Assembly (NCBI RefSeq): GCF_003967555.1
Contig: NZ_BIFS01000001.1
Coordinates: forward strand, 5,022,001 to 5,086,000
Length of the DNA stretch: 64,000 nucleotides
Reading direction: 5' to 3'
From: Dictyobacter kobayashii
GTDB lineage: Bacteria; Chloroflexota; Ktedonobacteria; Ktedonobacterales; Ktedonobacteraceae
Translations under genes and position numbers: made by a program
The notes under the pieces: model-generated
Seen by the model: the letters and a program-made list of their open reading frames with translations, nothing else
Database searches by the model: none
What the model was told of the DNA's origin: nothing
Shown here: piece by piece, positions 8,371-18,061 of the stretch
Numbering within the stretch: position 1 is the first letter of the stretch
Layout of the letters: each line of letters starts with the position of its first letter

Positions 8371-10755
8371 TTAGTCGATTCCCTCTTCCTGATATTGTAG
8401 GAAGCTCTCTACGTACACGTCAATGAGATGAAAAGGATAGGGATATACTGTATATTGATCATGACGCACAAACTGTACGCTGGTTGTTAATAATAATGGG
8501 CGTATATCAAAGTTATCTTCTCCTTGATAGACGTCGAAACAACGGATAAGGTGTGCTCTTGGTTGCCGATCTTTCAATCTTTGTGGTGCACCAACCATAT
8601 AACATTGTTTATTATCATACCAAATACCCCTATACATGTGGACATCTTCTGCTTTGTCGCTAGTAAACCAGCCCAAGCTTTGATAATATCCTTTAAAGAG
8701 AAGACTTGTATATTTGTTGTTTTTGTCAGGTTTGAAGCCAAAAATTGAGATTATTCTCTCCTTTTGATCGCCATCCCAGAGCTCGTTAAAAGAGATTTCA
8801 TCTTTTTCTACTAATAGCTCATCTAAATACTCGTCGTATGCTTCTAGCTGTCTGTAAAAGTTTAGGGATTTTTCCTGATTACTATTTTTTTTGGGAAGCA
8901 CCTTTCCTTCTAACAATCCTTGGGCTTCAAGTTGTTCAAATGAAAGGTAGGGTTTATTGCGGAGTTTATCGTAGTGAGGTAGTAACTTAAAGCTCTCAAT
9001 AGGTAAAGCTGTTTTTACTTCTGTTTGTCGCCTAATAATCTCTTTATAATTGTATAGAACACGTTCCTCGAGTTCTTCTAGTTCGGCAAAAAATCCTGGC
9101 CCAACAATACAATTATAATGTGGCATGCCACTTTGATCTTCTTTAGCTAGAGCACTCTCATTTTCGCCATTGTCCTGTTTTGATTTCCGATATTTATGGA
9201 GCATATGTTCTTCTTGTTCGCACCAATCTATTCCTAACTGACCTAGCAATTTATCTCGCAGAATTTTTTGGGCCGGGTCGCGAAGATCCACGAAGCGTAA
9301 GCGATCATTCTCGACATAAAGTAACGTTTCATAAGGAGCCTGGTTAGCAATAGTGCGCATTTTGCGGATGAATATTTGATTTATAGGCATGTGCGGTAGA
9401 TAGGCTTGCACACTGAGTTCGTTTAAGACCACATTTTTTAGGTAAAGTTGTTCAAGTGCAGCTTCTAACTTTACTCGAAAACTCTTGTTATTGGCTGATG
9501 GTAAGTCGTAGTGTAGATACATGTCCAGATTACTATGTACACCTTTGTTTTGATTTATATTGAATGATTGTTTTGCGATGTGAGCATATGTATCATAGAC
9601 CTGCTTATAAGGGTCAACTTGTCCAAAGAGTATCCCACCTTCCAAAAAGTCTTCTTTATTATGATCTTGGAGAATGAGTGCTGGTTCATTCAGGGCCATA
9701 GAAAGATCTTCTATGTCTACAAAATGAACAGATTGCTCGTCGAAAATTTGATCAAATATCTCAAGGTAATTTTGTAGTGAATGCGTTTTGTTCAGCCGAT
9801 TATCAAACACTTTGATCGGATCGAGTAGACAAAGCGGAAGGCTGGCTTGGTCTTCGGATAGTGGGTCAAACATCATGAATTGACGTTCTTTTATACGACA
9901 GGAGATGTCAAATTGTGTGAGAAACGATCTGAAGTCGTTGATGAAGTCGAATAGCAACTTTCCTCTACTCGCGTCTATGTGATATTGATCATGGTAATCG
10001 AGAGTGGTTCGCTTATCCGCTCGTGTTCGTATCCCATAGAGGGGTAGGTTGTTTTTTTTGTGATTTTCAATTTCATCACGTTTTAAATGTATTAAGTACC
10101 TCTTATCTTGTGTTGGTTTGTTGCCAAAGTAGGGAAAAGGAGGTAATGTGTCACTTGGATAATTGACCTTTTTGAATAGGCAAGCTCGACCAGTGATTTT
10201 TAGTTCTTGCTCTATATCCTCCTTTTGATTACGAATATCCCCATTAAGATCAATGCGTAGACAGACCAAGGCATCATCTTCCTTGGTATCTTTCTTTGCA
10301 TAGACATAACAATAATCCTGACCAACAAAACGGTTTGTTTGGTCTCCGCGGATGTAAGCAATTTGCAGGAGCTTTAATAAATTATGTAGCTCCAGTTCTC
10401 GGAAGGATATTTCTCGTTTTTCTAAAGCAATATCAGAAACAAATGGAAGTTTGACATCAATGAGCGTGCCAGGTTTCACTGGGCGTGAATAAAGAGCGTA
10501 TACTACCCATTTTTGTGATCCATCAATTGTATCGTACATGAAAGTTTTATATGGGCAATTAAGTTGATCGCGAAGACAGTTGTGCATTCGCCCATACGTA
10601 TTTTTATCATGTTTAGCCCGATAACGTAAATCTTTTGGTAATATGTATCTAATAAGTTGATAGTGCGCTTCTAACAAGCTGAAATCGGTGGGTTTTGTAA
10701 CAATCAATGTTGTTGTCGACGTCGGTCTTGGTTCTGTAACTTTGCTTTTCACCAC
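8371..10755 (-). CDS. Unknown 794-aa partner of the helicase-nuclease
   Basis: Not recognised. It starts at GTG (10755), 28 bp after the helicase stop, and ends at the 18-bp inverted repeat, so the two form an operon. No transmembrane segment and no Walker motif is visible. A basic, Tyr-rich N-terminal region (residues ~25-260) is followed by a helical middle part. The C-terminus contains GIWYDNKQCYMVG near residue 710 and RHDQYTVYPYPFHLI near residue 765. The C-terminal pattern and the helicase-plus-nuclease partner recall prokaryotic pPIWI-RE modules, in which a PIWI/RNase H-fold protein is encoded beside a DinG-type helicase and a REase. That likeness is from memory and is only a hypothesis; no catalytic residues can be aligned by eye. 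AT-rich, intact frame. Confidence 0.6.
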   Translation of the reverse strand: MVKSKVTEPRPTSTTTLIVTKPTDFSLLEAHYQLIRYILPKDLRYRAKHDKNTYGRMHNCLRDQLNCPYKTFMYDTIDGSQKWVVYALYSRPVKPGTLIDVKLPFVSDIALEKREISFRELELHNLLKLLQIAYIRGDQTNRFVGQDYCYVYAKKDTKEDDALVCLRIDLNGDIRNQKEDIEQELKITGRACLFKKVNYPSDTLPPFPYFGNKPTQDKRYLIHLKRDEIENHKKNNLPLYGIRTRADKRTTLDYHDQYHIDASRGKLLFDFINDFRSFLTQFDISCRIKERQFMMFDPLSEDQASLPLCLLDPIKVFDNRLNKTHSLQNYLEIFDQIFDEQSVHFVDIEDLSMALNEPALILQDHNKEDFLEGGILFGQVDPYKQVYDTYAHIAKQSFNINQNKGVHSNLDMYLHYDLPSANNKSFRVKLEAALEQLYLKNVVLNELSVQAYLPHMPINQIFIRKMRTIANQAPYETLLYVENDRLRFVDLRDPAQKILRDKLLGQLGIDWCEQEEHMLHKYRKSKQDNGENESALAKEDQSGMPHYNCIVGPGFFAELEELEERVLYNYKEIIRRQTEVKTALPIESFKLLPHYDKLRNKPYLSFEQLEAQGLLEGKVLPKKNSNQEKSLNFYRQLEAYDEYLDELLVEKDEISFNELWDGDQKERIISIFGFKPDKNNKYTSLLFKGYYQSLGWFTSDKAEDVHMYRGIWYDNKQCYMVGAPQRLKDRQPRAHLIRCFDVYQGEDNFDIRPLLLTTSVQFVRHDQYTVYPYPFHLIDVYVESFLQYQEEGID

Positions 10756-10783
10756 GTATATATCTTCTTTCTTAATAAAGAGT

Positions 10784-13700
10784 TTATAGCGCTAAAAGGG
10801 ATTGTAAGTCTTGAAGGAAATATTCGAATGCTTTGTGGTAGGCATTTGGATGTTTCCTTTGTAGAGCTCCTTGAATGATGATGATAGAGGCTGTCGAAAA
10901 ATCCACTTCTTCAAAATCATCATTGTAGCAACCATAAGGACGTGGATGGCTGCTGATTAAATTAATGTAAACGAGTTTCACAGGCGTTCCATGATATGCA
11001 CGAAGTTTTTCTACTTTGTGGCGCGCACTATCTTTAAAGTGAGCTTCATTCAATTTTGGGTGGCTTCTTGGATCCTCTGGTGGAATGGTAAAGCGTTCTA
11101 GCGTGTGTTCGTTGTAATATTTCCCATCAATGTAGCATGGGCAATCTTGAACCTTTAAATCAGCTAACTCAAAAACCTCATCAGGTACATCTTCTAAAGA
11201 TATTTTCTCCTCTTGAAGTAAAGCTGTGATTGCCTCTTCACCAATAGCCCCGGTCAGAATTGCTTGATAGCAATATGGAGTAAAGAATGATGGGCAATTT
11301 GGATCAAATGCTAGTTTGTAATCTTGTGATAAAAAATAGTCACGAACAACAATGTTATCTTTTATTACTGAATAGAGGGCATTCATATGCCAATTATAAG
11401 TATCATGTTGGACAAGGCGTGCAGGAATAATTTCATTTTGAAGCGTAAGATGTAATGTTGCATCATGGTAATATGATGATGACGCAACGCATGCATAACC
11501 TCGGAGCTGTGTATCTTGGAAGTTATGTCGCAATACTTCTTGACGTATATGAAGCCAGATTTTACGTGCTTCTCTATCACCATTTCCGTTGCGTAATCCT
11601 TCCAAACGATTGAGTAATAACAGGATTTTTTGACGACTGCGCTCATTCTTACCTTCCAAACGCCCATCCTTGTAGCGGCTTATCTCACGTTCTCTTGGCG
11701 CTCGTTCAGCATGAATTTTCTCAAAGATGCGTTGCAGATTATGAGAGATAATAGGTTCACGTTCTTGTCTTGTTTGATCGAATTCAGGATTGCTGAAACG
11801 GTAAAAATGTTGATGGACGCTTTGACTTAGTAATACTGTCTGATCATCCATTTTACCCCAGATTCGTTCGATACGCCCTAAAGCTTGCATGAATGTTGCC
11901 ATATGATTAAACAATGCATCAGCGCTTGTATCGGGATGTTCCAGATAGCGATTGTTCCATTCCCAGGGATCATCTAATGTACTAAGTATTTGTTTGAAAC
12001 GGCGTTCAGTAATAATATTTTCTGTATACAATTTTGCTTGGTACCAAATATTCTCTTTTAATGCAGCGATTTTATCACTATACGGCAAATCATTATCTGG
12101 CTTACTAAAGTAGAAGTAGGGTGCTTCAAGCAAACCTATATAGGTAAAATCTTTTTGCTCTGTCTTCGTGGGTGAGGACCAATATTGGAGATTGACTCCA
12201 TTCCCTGCAGAAAGATATTGTGTAACGACTATCACCGGTTTACCTTCCCAGAAGAGTGCATCGAACTTGCTTTGGGCCTCTGGCCTTTGCCGAACAGTAG
12301 CTCCTAACTGAGCATTGTAAAAAACTATGATAAAGATTTGACCTTGGATGAGAATCTCGTAAACGTCGAACCAGGGATTGCTATCTCTATCGCGTCGATT
12401 GACGACAAACAGGTTCTCGTCAGGTGTGGGATAACGATCAAATATGAGTTTGATTTGTCGGAAAGTTGTGAGGAATAATAGGCAGGTTGCGTTTTTATCT
12501 TTTTTTGCATTAACTCCTAACCAGATCAATGAAGAGAAGAAAAGTTGGATACGCTGTTTAAGATGTCCCTCGTGGGTTTCGTTTCCAAAATCTTCGTCTT
12601 TTTCGACTGCTAAGATAAATTCAAAAAGCCGTTGTTGATATATATCTTCTTGGTTGAGAGCGTCTAGAACAACGAGATCGATCTCGTTGTTTCTAATCTG
12701 TGCTTTTTCTTTATTTAAATCATGGATAATTTTTTTGTCTTCCTCATCGACTTCAATCCAATTTTTAGCTAATTTTTGACGTAACCAATTAATATTAAAA
12801 TGATGTACGTGCCGCTGGATATCGGCTGTAGCTGATAGACCAAAAACAAGGTTATGCAGAGCAAGATTTTCCAGCAAGGTTTCTGGTGTGGTCAACATAC
12901 CATAGTGACGAACTTCTACCTCCTCCTCGTCTGTCTTCTGTTGGAGATCATGAATATCATATAGGCTATAACCACTCTCCAATAAAGCATCTAGAGATGA
13001 TTGCTCACTCATGCGTCTACGTGGATATGAGAACTGAGAAATTAGAGCTAATTCTTCTGGGAAAATAGTATCTTGGAAGCAGTGTCGCACTAATTCGTGG
13101 TAAATAACTTCATCATCTCCTCGTTCTAGTTCTTTAAATAGCAGCAGGATTAATTCACATGCTAGACTTACCTTTTCAAAAAAGGGCAATGCACGGTGTA
13201 ACGTTTGGTCCATTAGGTTGTTTGGACTAGTTATGATTTCAAAAGAACGATTGGTCTCTTTTAGGTAGAGGTTATCTGTGCTGATCGTATGCAGTGTTCG
13301 GAAAATCACCGAGGATAAACGTGTCTTTTCTCCTTTTCTCTTCGGTCGCTGATGTGAGATATTACTAGTGAATTGATTAATATCTGGGAAATGCAAGCCT
13401 TGCTGATCAATGATGTCATGATCGATAATGAGATTAATCTGTTTGATACGTTCACGAATATCACCTGGAATAGGATAGGTTTCTAGAGGAAGTTTATGCC
13501 GCTTCATCGCTCGATAGAATAACTCATCTACCCAGAATGGATTACGAACATGTGGCTCTCGACAGATTAAGCCAACGAGATCATTTTCTAGAAAGTCAAA
13601 TTCATCAAGGAAAATAATATAACCACCATCCTTTTTTTTCATACGTGTGAGATTTATATTCTTTAACCCATCAAAGAAGCCATAAAAGGTTTTTTGGATA

Positions 13701-14320
13701 GTGGCAATTAACAAACGAATTTCTGGACGACGTTTAAATGCTACGAATGGAAAAAGAGATTGAATAATTGGGTGATCCGCCAATTTCTGATAATCGGGAC
13801 TTGTATCACGCTTATTTCCTGCACCTAATAATGCAGCCTTAAATGCTTCAAGCACTATTCGAGCGTGAGGTTGTAGCTGTTCTTCAACTATTGAAGGGAG
13901 TACTACCTGCGTTGTAATTATTTCTTCAAGTGTCTTACATGAGCGCCGAACGGTGGGAAGATCAATTCGCCTTCGAAGGTTACTATCATTCCAACGTTTG
14001 ACTTTTTCTATAAAAAAAGCGCTTTCTAGTAACTCGTAAAAAGCGGAGCGTTGTCTTTTCAGGGTATTAAGGACTACATCTAAATCACGGTGTAGAATTA
14101 CATATTGGGAAGATTGATTCTCTCGGTCGAGATCCTGCCCCATTCCCTCGACAAGTTGTTTTCGATTGGCTAGATAGATGAACTTGCGTTCTTGATTTTC
14201 TGGTAACTTGATAACTTTCCGGATACTGCTAGTTTTTCCCAGACCTGTTCCCCCTAATACAAATTTTAAACCAGTTTCATGCTGTTGGATAGTTCGATGA
14301 TAATATTCTATATAGCTCAA
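10784..14320 (-). CDS. Large SF2-type helicase with nuclease-like C-terminus
   Basis: 1178 aa. Helicase motifs visible in order: Walker A GGTGLGKT (residue ~23), DEFD box in IIFLDEFDF (~238), SAT in GLSATAD (~494), motif V-like QYLSAGNGVNLQY (~705) and motif VI-like QALGRIERIWG (~812). The long insertions between them are unlike RecQ or Cas3 and more like DinG-type or other defence helicases. The C-terminus holds G-E-E-A-I, then FELADLKV and YIDGKYYN (residues ~1020-1070). This could be a PD-(D/E)xK nuclease core with D and D-x-K; the reading is tentative. No ATG suits the start: TTG at 14320 follows GGAG at 14328-14331 with 7-nt spacing. It is first in an operon with the unknown 794-aa gene. 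An IS66-family element ends 48 bp upstream, probably replacing its promoter context. Confidence 0.75.
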   Translation of the reverse strand: MSYIEYYHRTIQQHETGLKFVLGGTGLGKTSSIRKVIKLPENQERKFIYLANRKQLVEGMGQDLDRENQSSQYVILHRDLDVVLNTLKRQRSAFYELLESAFFIEKVKRWNDSNLRRRIDLPTVRRSCKTLEEIITTQVVLPSIVEEQLQPHARIVLEAFKAALLGAGNKRDTSPDYQKLADHPIIQSLFPFVAFKRRPEIRLLIATIQKTFYGFFDGLKNINLTRMKKKDGGYIIFLDEFDFLENDLVGLICREPHVRNPFWVDELFYRAMKRHKLPLETYPIPGDIRERIKQINLIIDHDIIDQQGLHFPDINQFTSNISHQRPKRKGEKTRLSSVIFRTLHTISTDNLYLKETNRSFEIITSPNNLMDQTLHRALPFFEKVSLACELILLLFKELERGDDEVIYHELVRHCFQDTIFPEELALISQFSYPRRRMSEQSSLDALLESGYSLYDIHDLQQKTDEEEVEVRHYGMLTTPETLLENLALHNLVFGLSATADIQRHVHHFNINWLRQKLAKNWIEVDEEDKKIIHDLNKEKAQIRNNEIDLVVLDALNQEDIYQQRLFEFILAVEKDEDFGNETHEGHLKQRIQLFFSSLIWLGVNAKKDKNATCLLFLTTFRQIKLIFDRYPTPDENLFVVNRRDRDSNPWFDVYEILIQGQIFIIVFYNAQLGATVRQRPEAQSKFDALFWEGKPVIVVTQYLSAGNGVNLQYWSSPTKTEQKDFTYIGLLEAPYFYFSKPDNDLPYSDKIAALKENIWYQAKLYTENIITERRFKQILSTLDDPWEWNNRYLEHPDTSADALFNHMATFMQALGRIERIWGKMDDQTVLLSQSVHQHFYRFSNPEFDQTRQEREPIISHNLQRIFEKIHAERAPREREISRYKDGRLEGKNERSRQKILLLLNRLEGLRNGNGDREARKIWLHIRQEVLRHNFQDTQLRGYACVASSSYYHDATLHLTLQNEIIPARLVQHDTYNWHMNALYSVIKDNIVVRDYFLSQDYKLAFDPNCPSFFTPYCYQAILTGAIGEEAITALLQEEKISLEDVPDEVFELADLKVQDCPCYIDGKYYNEHTLERFTIPPEDPRSHPKLNEAHFKDSARHKVEKLRAYHGTPVKLVYINLISSHPRPYGCYNDDFEEVDFSTASIIIIQGALQRKHPNAYHKAFEYFLQDLQSLLAL

Positions 14321-14375
14321 TTGAATTCTCCAATCTTTTCCTTTAGTTGAGGGATCTATTAACCGTAAATCAATC

Positions 14376-15919
14376 GTAACTACTCAGTAGCCCATGCAAT
14401 GGGGAAAGGAGAACCAGCAAAAACCGCAGCAATGGCAGCAAGCATTGAGCGCCCCTGCTTGCGCATGGTTGAAAGATAGCTGCGAATGATGCAAAAAGCC
14501 GTAGCTCCATCGTCACTGCGGAAGGTTCCGGAAATCTTTTGCTGCACTTTCACCATGCGTAAATCTCGTTCGGCGAGATTGTTGGTAAAAGGCACAGACA
14601 GGTCCTCCAGAAAACCCAACACTTGATCAGCTCGCTTTAAGAGCGCATCGAGCAGATTCTTGGAGGCTTCCTGTTTTTTGCGTCCTTGTCGTTTGGGCTG
14701 CAGACTTCCTGGGGGAGGGGCTTGAGCGGCATGCGTGGCAAAGCCAGCGGCCAGAATGGCAAAATACTGGGCAAGCCACTGCTCCCGTTCGGGGGTGGGG
14801 ACGGCGCTCGCTCCTTGGAGGCGCCAGCGATCAGCGGCTTGCTTCATCGCCAGCAACAGATCGAACATGGCTTGTCCCCAAGGCTGCTTCTCCTGTTCGG
14901 CGACATACAGGCAGTCGCGTAGCAGGTGGGCTCCGCAGAGGCTATGGGTACAGAGGTAGCGATCATAGCTGGACCAGCGATCATGCATGGAGCGGCCCTG
15001 ATAGTGTGGCCAGATCCCAATCTGCTCCAGAGCCTGATGCCCTCGTTTGCGATGCCAGGAGTACAGGGTGAGCCAGGGAGTCGCATTGAGATGCATCCAA
15101 TGCAAGATGCCTTTGACACGCATCCCCGTTTCGTCAGCATGTTGCAAGGGGCTGGCCAGCAGTAAGGTTTTGATCCGCTCGATGCTCGACTCAAGGGTCT
15201 TGGCTGCCTGAGCAATCCAACGGACCAGCGTGCCTTCGGACAACTGACACCCGCACAGATCAGCAAGAGCTTCACAGGTGCGTTGCAGTGGCACCAGTTG
15301 AAAGTGGGAAAGATAGACCGCCAAGGCTTGGACCTGCGGGCCATACTGGACAGCAGCATCGACGCCTGCCGGAAAAGACGCCTGCGTCACATGCTGGCAA
15401 TAGGGGCAGCAGATTGCTTGTCGGCAATGCTCCTCGACCAGCAAACGCCACGTGGGCAGATCGTGGACTTGACGGCGTTCGTTGGTGATAGCTGCCTCCT
15501 GCTCAAGAGGGTACTGACATGCTTCACAGTGCGTTGGACGATGAAGCACGACGCTATCAGGAGTCAATGCTTGCATCAGGGTATGACCGTGGTGACCGGC
15601 TTGTCCACCGGAAGTCTTGCCGCTTTTGCGCCGCTGTTTGCCAGGTTTGCGACCCAATCCATCACTGGAAGGAGGTTTACTACTATTATGACTATCTTTT
15701 CCCAATCGCCGTTCAAGCTCTTCAATGCGCAACAAGGCACCTATGAGCAATCCTTCGAGCTCTTCGATCCTGCGATCTTTCTGCTCTGCTTGCTCTTTGA
15801 ATGCCTCTGCTTGCTCTTTGAGCTCTCGGTAGGCTTTCTGAAGATTTCTCACTTCTTCTTCTGTCATGCTCTTAGTTTATCAGCTTTGTCCAGCTTTTCT
15901 CAAGGTACTGAGTAGTTAC
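14376..15919 (-). mobile_element. Complete IS66-family insertion sequence
   Basis: 1544 bp, bounded by 14-bp perfect terminal inverted repeats, GTAACTACTCAGTA (14376-14389) and TACTGAGTAGTTAC (15906-15919). Outside them an 8-bp direct repeat AATCAATC occurs at 14368-14375 and 15920-15927. Eight base pairs is the known IS66-family target duplication, so the boundaries are firm and insertion is probably recent. It carries only the large transposase, without the small tnpA/tnpB genes (as in the ISBst12 group). The transposase stop codon lies inside the left repeat. Confidence 0.93.
14380..15867 (-). CDS. IS66-family transposase (TnpC-like)
   Basis: 495 aa DDE transposase. An N-terminal Glu/Lys-rich coiled coil (residues 1-55) is followed by the S-S-K-P-P-S-S-D motif characteristic of IS66, and a Zn-binding region with CEAC and CPYC (residues ~116-160). 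Candidate catalytic acids are D in QHADETG, D in SYDRY and E in NNLAERDLRM. The frame is intact and the terminal repeats are perfect, so the element could be active. It is on the same strand as the helicase operon just downstream, so read-through from this gene could feed that operon. Confidence 0.93.
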   Translation of the reverse strand: MTEEEVRNLQKAYRELKEQAEAFKEQAEQKDRRIEELEGLLIGALLRIEELERRLGKDSHNSSKPPSSDGLGRKPGKQRRKSGKTSGGQAGHHGHTLMQALTPDSVVLHRPTHCEACQYPLEQEAAITNERRQVHDLPTWRLLVEEHCRQAICCPYCQHVTQASFPAGVDAAVQYGPQVQALAVYLSHFQLVPLQRTCEALADLCGCQLSEGTLVRWIAQAAKTLESSIERIKTLLLASPLQHADETGMRVKGILHWMHLNATPWLTLYSWHRKRGHQALEQIGIWPHYQGRSMHDRWSSYDRYLCTHSLCGAHLLRDCLYVAEQEKQPWGQAMFDLLLAMKQAADRWRLQGASAVPTPEREQWLAQYFAILAAGFATHAAQAPPPGSLQPKRQGRKKQEASKNLLDALLKRADQVLGFLEDLSVPFTNNLAERDLRMVKVQQKISGTFRSDDGATAFCIIRSYLSTMRKQGRSMLAAIAAVFAGSPFPIAWATE

Positions 15920-16280
15920 AATCAATCTTTAATTTGATACTTGTATTATTATCTTTATACATACACAAGAGTCAATTGCGCATGTATAAAGATAATAGTG
16001 TCTTGGGATTGTTTTGTAAATACTTTTAAGTACTCAGAAGATAATGATTTCATTAAGATTTTGTGATTATGAAGGCGGGGTTACTCAACCAGCATAATGA
16101 GAAGGGTTTCTATGAGTGTAACTTTTCCTGCAAAAAATGACGAAGGACTAATCTTTTCTTAGAGTGGATGAGTAAAACAGAATGTTATTTCTTGAAGCTT
16201 CCCAAGAGATTTGGAGTATCATGCTCTCAGATGGAGTTCAGAAAGCGACCATCACTTCTTCCTTACATTTGATTTCTGCA
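15920..16280. promoter_or_regulatory. Displaced upstream region with 16-bp inverted repeat
   Basis: No gene is seen in these 360 bp. The first 8 bp are the right copy of the IS66 target duplication. Before the insertion this DNA lay directly upstream of the helicase gene, so it probably held that operon's promoter. Positions 15947-15962 and 15982-15997 are a perfect 16-bp inverted repeat (TATTATCTTTATACAT and complement) around a 19-nt spacer: a large operator or a hairpin. Confidence 0.45.
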
Positions 16281-16517
16281 CTATGACTTCCTTTGGCTCA
16301 GGAGTTTGTTCGTGTGCCTCTTGAGTTGCCTCGGGTTCCGACTGGTTCCCTCAAAAAGCCAATCACTGCGATTGAGCAGAGGGCGATCATGATTCATCGT
16401 ATACGTGTGTTGGTGGTGGCATGCGCCGTGGTATTGAAGTAGGTAGATAACGCATGCGACGTTGGACAGCAGACCAATGAGGCGGTTTAGGATGAGGCAC
16501 ATGATTTTTATATGCAA
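16281..16517 (-). pseudogene. Decayed copy of the IS21-interrupted membrane/HTH gene
   Basis: An open frame of 78 codons that is really a remnant. Its DNA resembles the gene now split at 19764-20311 and 22581-22969: AAAAAGCCAATCAC followed by a tGAGCgGAGGGC-like stretch matches 20217 onward, and CGGGTTCC-x-CTGGTTCCC matches 19970-19986. The roughly 235 bp between those two points in the split gene is missing here. The translated part IKxMCL...GLLSNVA fits the membrane-helix region (IKAIIF...GLLATVA). Probably an old duplicate or earlier element remnant. Confidence 0.5.
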
Positions 16518-16529
16518 TCAATCATGTTA

Positions 16530-17272
16530 CTAAAAAGGGAGTAAATTATGTGTCAAGTAATGTAATTGCTCTTGTGATAAAAATGCATGGTGCTCTAATC
16601 CTGGAAAGCCGCCCCATTGGAGAATGCAGAGCCTTAAATAATTTATAAAAGTGATGTTGTGTGGTTCCCCAACGAAAATGGTATCGATCGCTTTGCAGGG
16701 AAGTATCATGTCGTAAGTTCCACCGCCACTATATTCATACTTATGGAAACAATCACCGGAAAGCAATAATCTGGATCTTCCTTCCAGTTCTCGCCAAACA
16801 TCGTAACTTGTATGAGTGCAATGTCCAGAGGACAAATACAAAGAGGATCTAATTTGTATCCATGGCTGGCTTTCATTGATGAAAATGCACCAACCAGGTT
16901 GACACATCCGACTTCTTGATAAAAATAGCGCAGGGAGAGCGGTAGCGATCCACTGAGCTGGTCTAATGTTGCAAGTTGTTCATGCACATGTGGTGCCGGA
17001 GTCTGGAAAAGAGGTATTTCCTTTTCGTACATCTCTCTCTCTTGCTGTGTGTAGAACTCTCTGCATAATCCTTTGTGATGTTCATATCCAATTGTTGGCA
17101 GGCGCTGTATAATCATTTCGATATTGATGCGTACTCTTTGCATCATCAAGCGCATGACATCTGATGCATCCTCATAAAGAGAGGGTTCGCGAATTTGATC
17201 TTGCTTTGCGAACAAGGCATCATATACAGCCTGATGATATCCTTGTTGATATCGTTCATAAAAGCTCATCAT
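16530..17272 (-). pseudogene. Frameshifted SMI1/KNR4-like hypothetical protein
   Basis: Two overlapping (-) frames form one gene. 17272-16706 encodes the N-terminal part, with LPLSLRYFYQEVGCVNLVG and DPLCICPLD, the pattern of a bacterial family often adjacent to toxin or immunity genes. The second frame, from about 16755 to 16530, encodes the C-terminal part with KYEYSGG...LP and FVGEPHN-x-TFINYLRLC--WGGFPGL. One base change near 16755 restores a continuous protein of about 247 aa. The SMI1/KNR4-like label is from memory of the pattern and uncertain. Function unknown. Confidence 0.55.
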
Positions 17273-17392
17273 TGCTCCTCTACAATGTACTAAAGGAAAA
17301 CTTACAAAGCTGACTTTAAATAATGCTGATATTAAAAGTATCGCATATCTAATTTAAACGGTCCATTTACATCAAATTTGAAAGGAACTCCG

Positions 17393-18052
17393 ATGTTTGC
17401 TGAAACGTATCCAGCCCTGTACCGTGATCCTCAGGGAGAGGTGTCCACAACAATACGAAATGATGGCAAAAAGCTACGTATGGTGCTACGCGATGTTGAG
17501 TTTATAAGTACTATGTTTGATGATTGGATGCCGACTAGTAGCGTTGATGCGTTAGCGTTGCAGTCCTTTACCCTTGATCGTGGAGAGCTTCGTGGTTTTA
17601 GCCTTGAAGTTGATATGCCAATTCCGATGCTTTTTCAGAAAGAAAAGGTGCAAGGTATCCTGCATATTTCTTTTGTACTTGGCGTGCCTACTTCTAACGG
17701 CGGCACTGATCGAGAAATTGTTGCCTTGACATTAAATATTATGAATACTTGCTTCTCCTCTCAAGGCAAGAGTGGATACTTTGAAGATGAACTCCTTGAT
17801 TTGCAAAAGCAGCTTCCCAACGATGTCACCATGCAAATATGTTTCTCATGTGCTTTTTCAGATTATAGCCCGTATGGAAATGGGTTGTTTGGGTGTATGG
17901 CTTGTTTTCGTGGAAACAAACAAGTGTATCTGGCAGCACAAACAAAACGCGATATCCTGGATCTCTGGGATACACATACTGAGTATGTTCAAGAGACTTA
18001 TCGTTGTGATGAATTTGAACTGCGTAAGCCTGGGACTGGCTATCGCGGATAA
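17393..18052 (+). CDS. DUF6304-like hypothetical protein
   Basis: 219 aa from ATG 17393, which has AAAGGA at 17381-17386. An upstream in-frame TTG at 17378 would place that site inside the gene and is rejected. The C-terminus (GLFGCMACFRG...K..Y, then W......VQETYRCDEFE-R-PGTGYRG) matches what I recall of the DUF6304 family of actinobacteria and Ktedonobacteria; function unknown. No membrane segment or enzyme motif. The next gene starts 9 bp after the stop with its ribosome site overlapping it, so the two are co-translated. Confidence 0.65.
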   Translation: MFAETYPALYRDPQGEVSTTIRNDGKKLRMVLRDVEFISTMFDDWMPTSSVDALALQSFTLDRGELRGFSLEVDMPIPMLFQKEKVQGILHISFVLGVPTSNGGTDREIVALTLNIMNTCFSSQGKSGYFEDELLDLQKQLPNDVTMQICFSCAFSDYSPYGNGLFGCMACFRGNKQVYLAAQTKRDILDLWDTHTEYVQETYRCDEFELRKPGTGYRG

Positions 18053-18061
18053 AGGATATAT

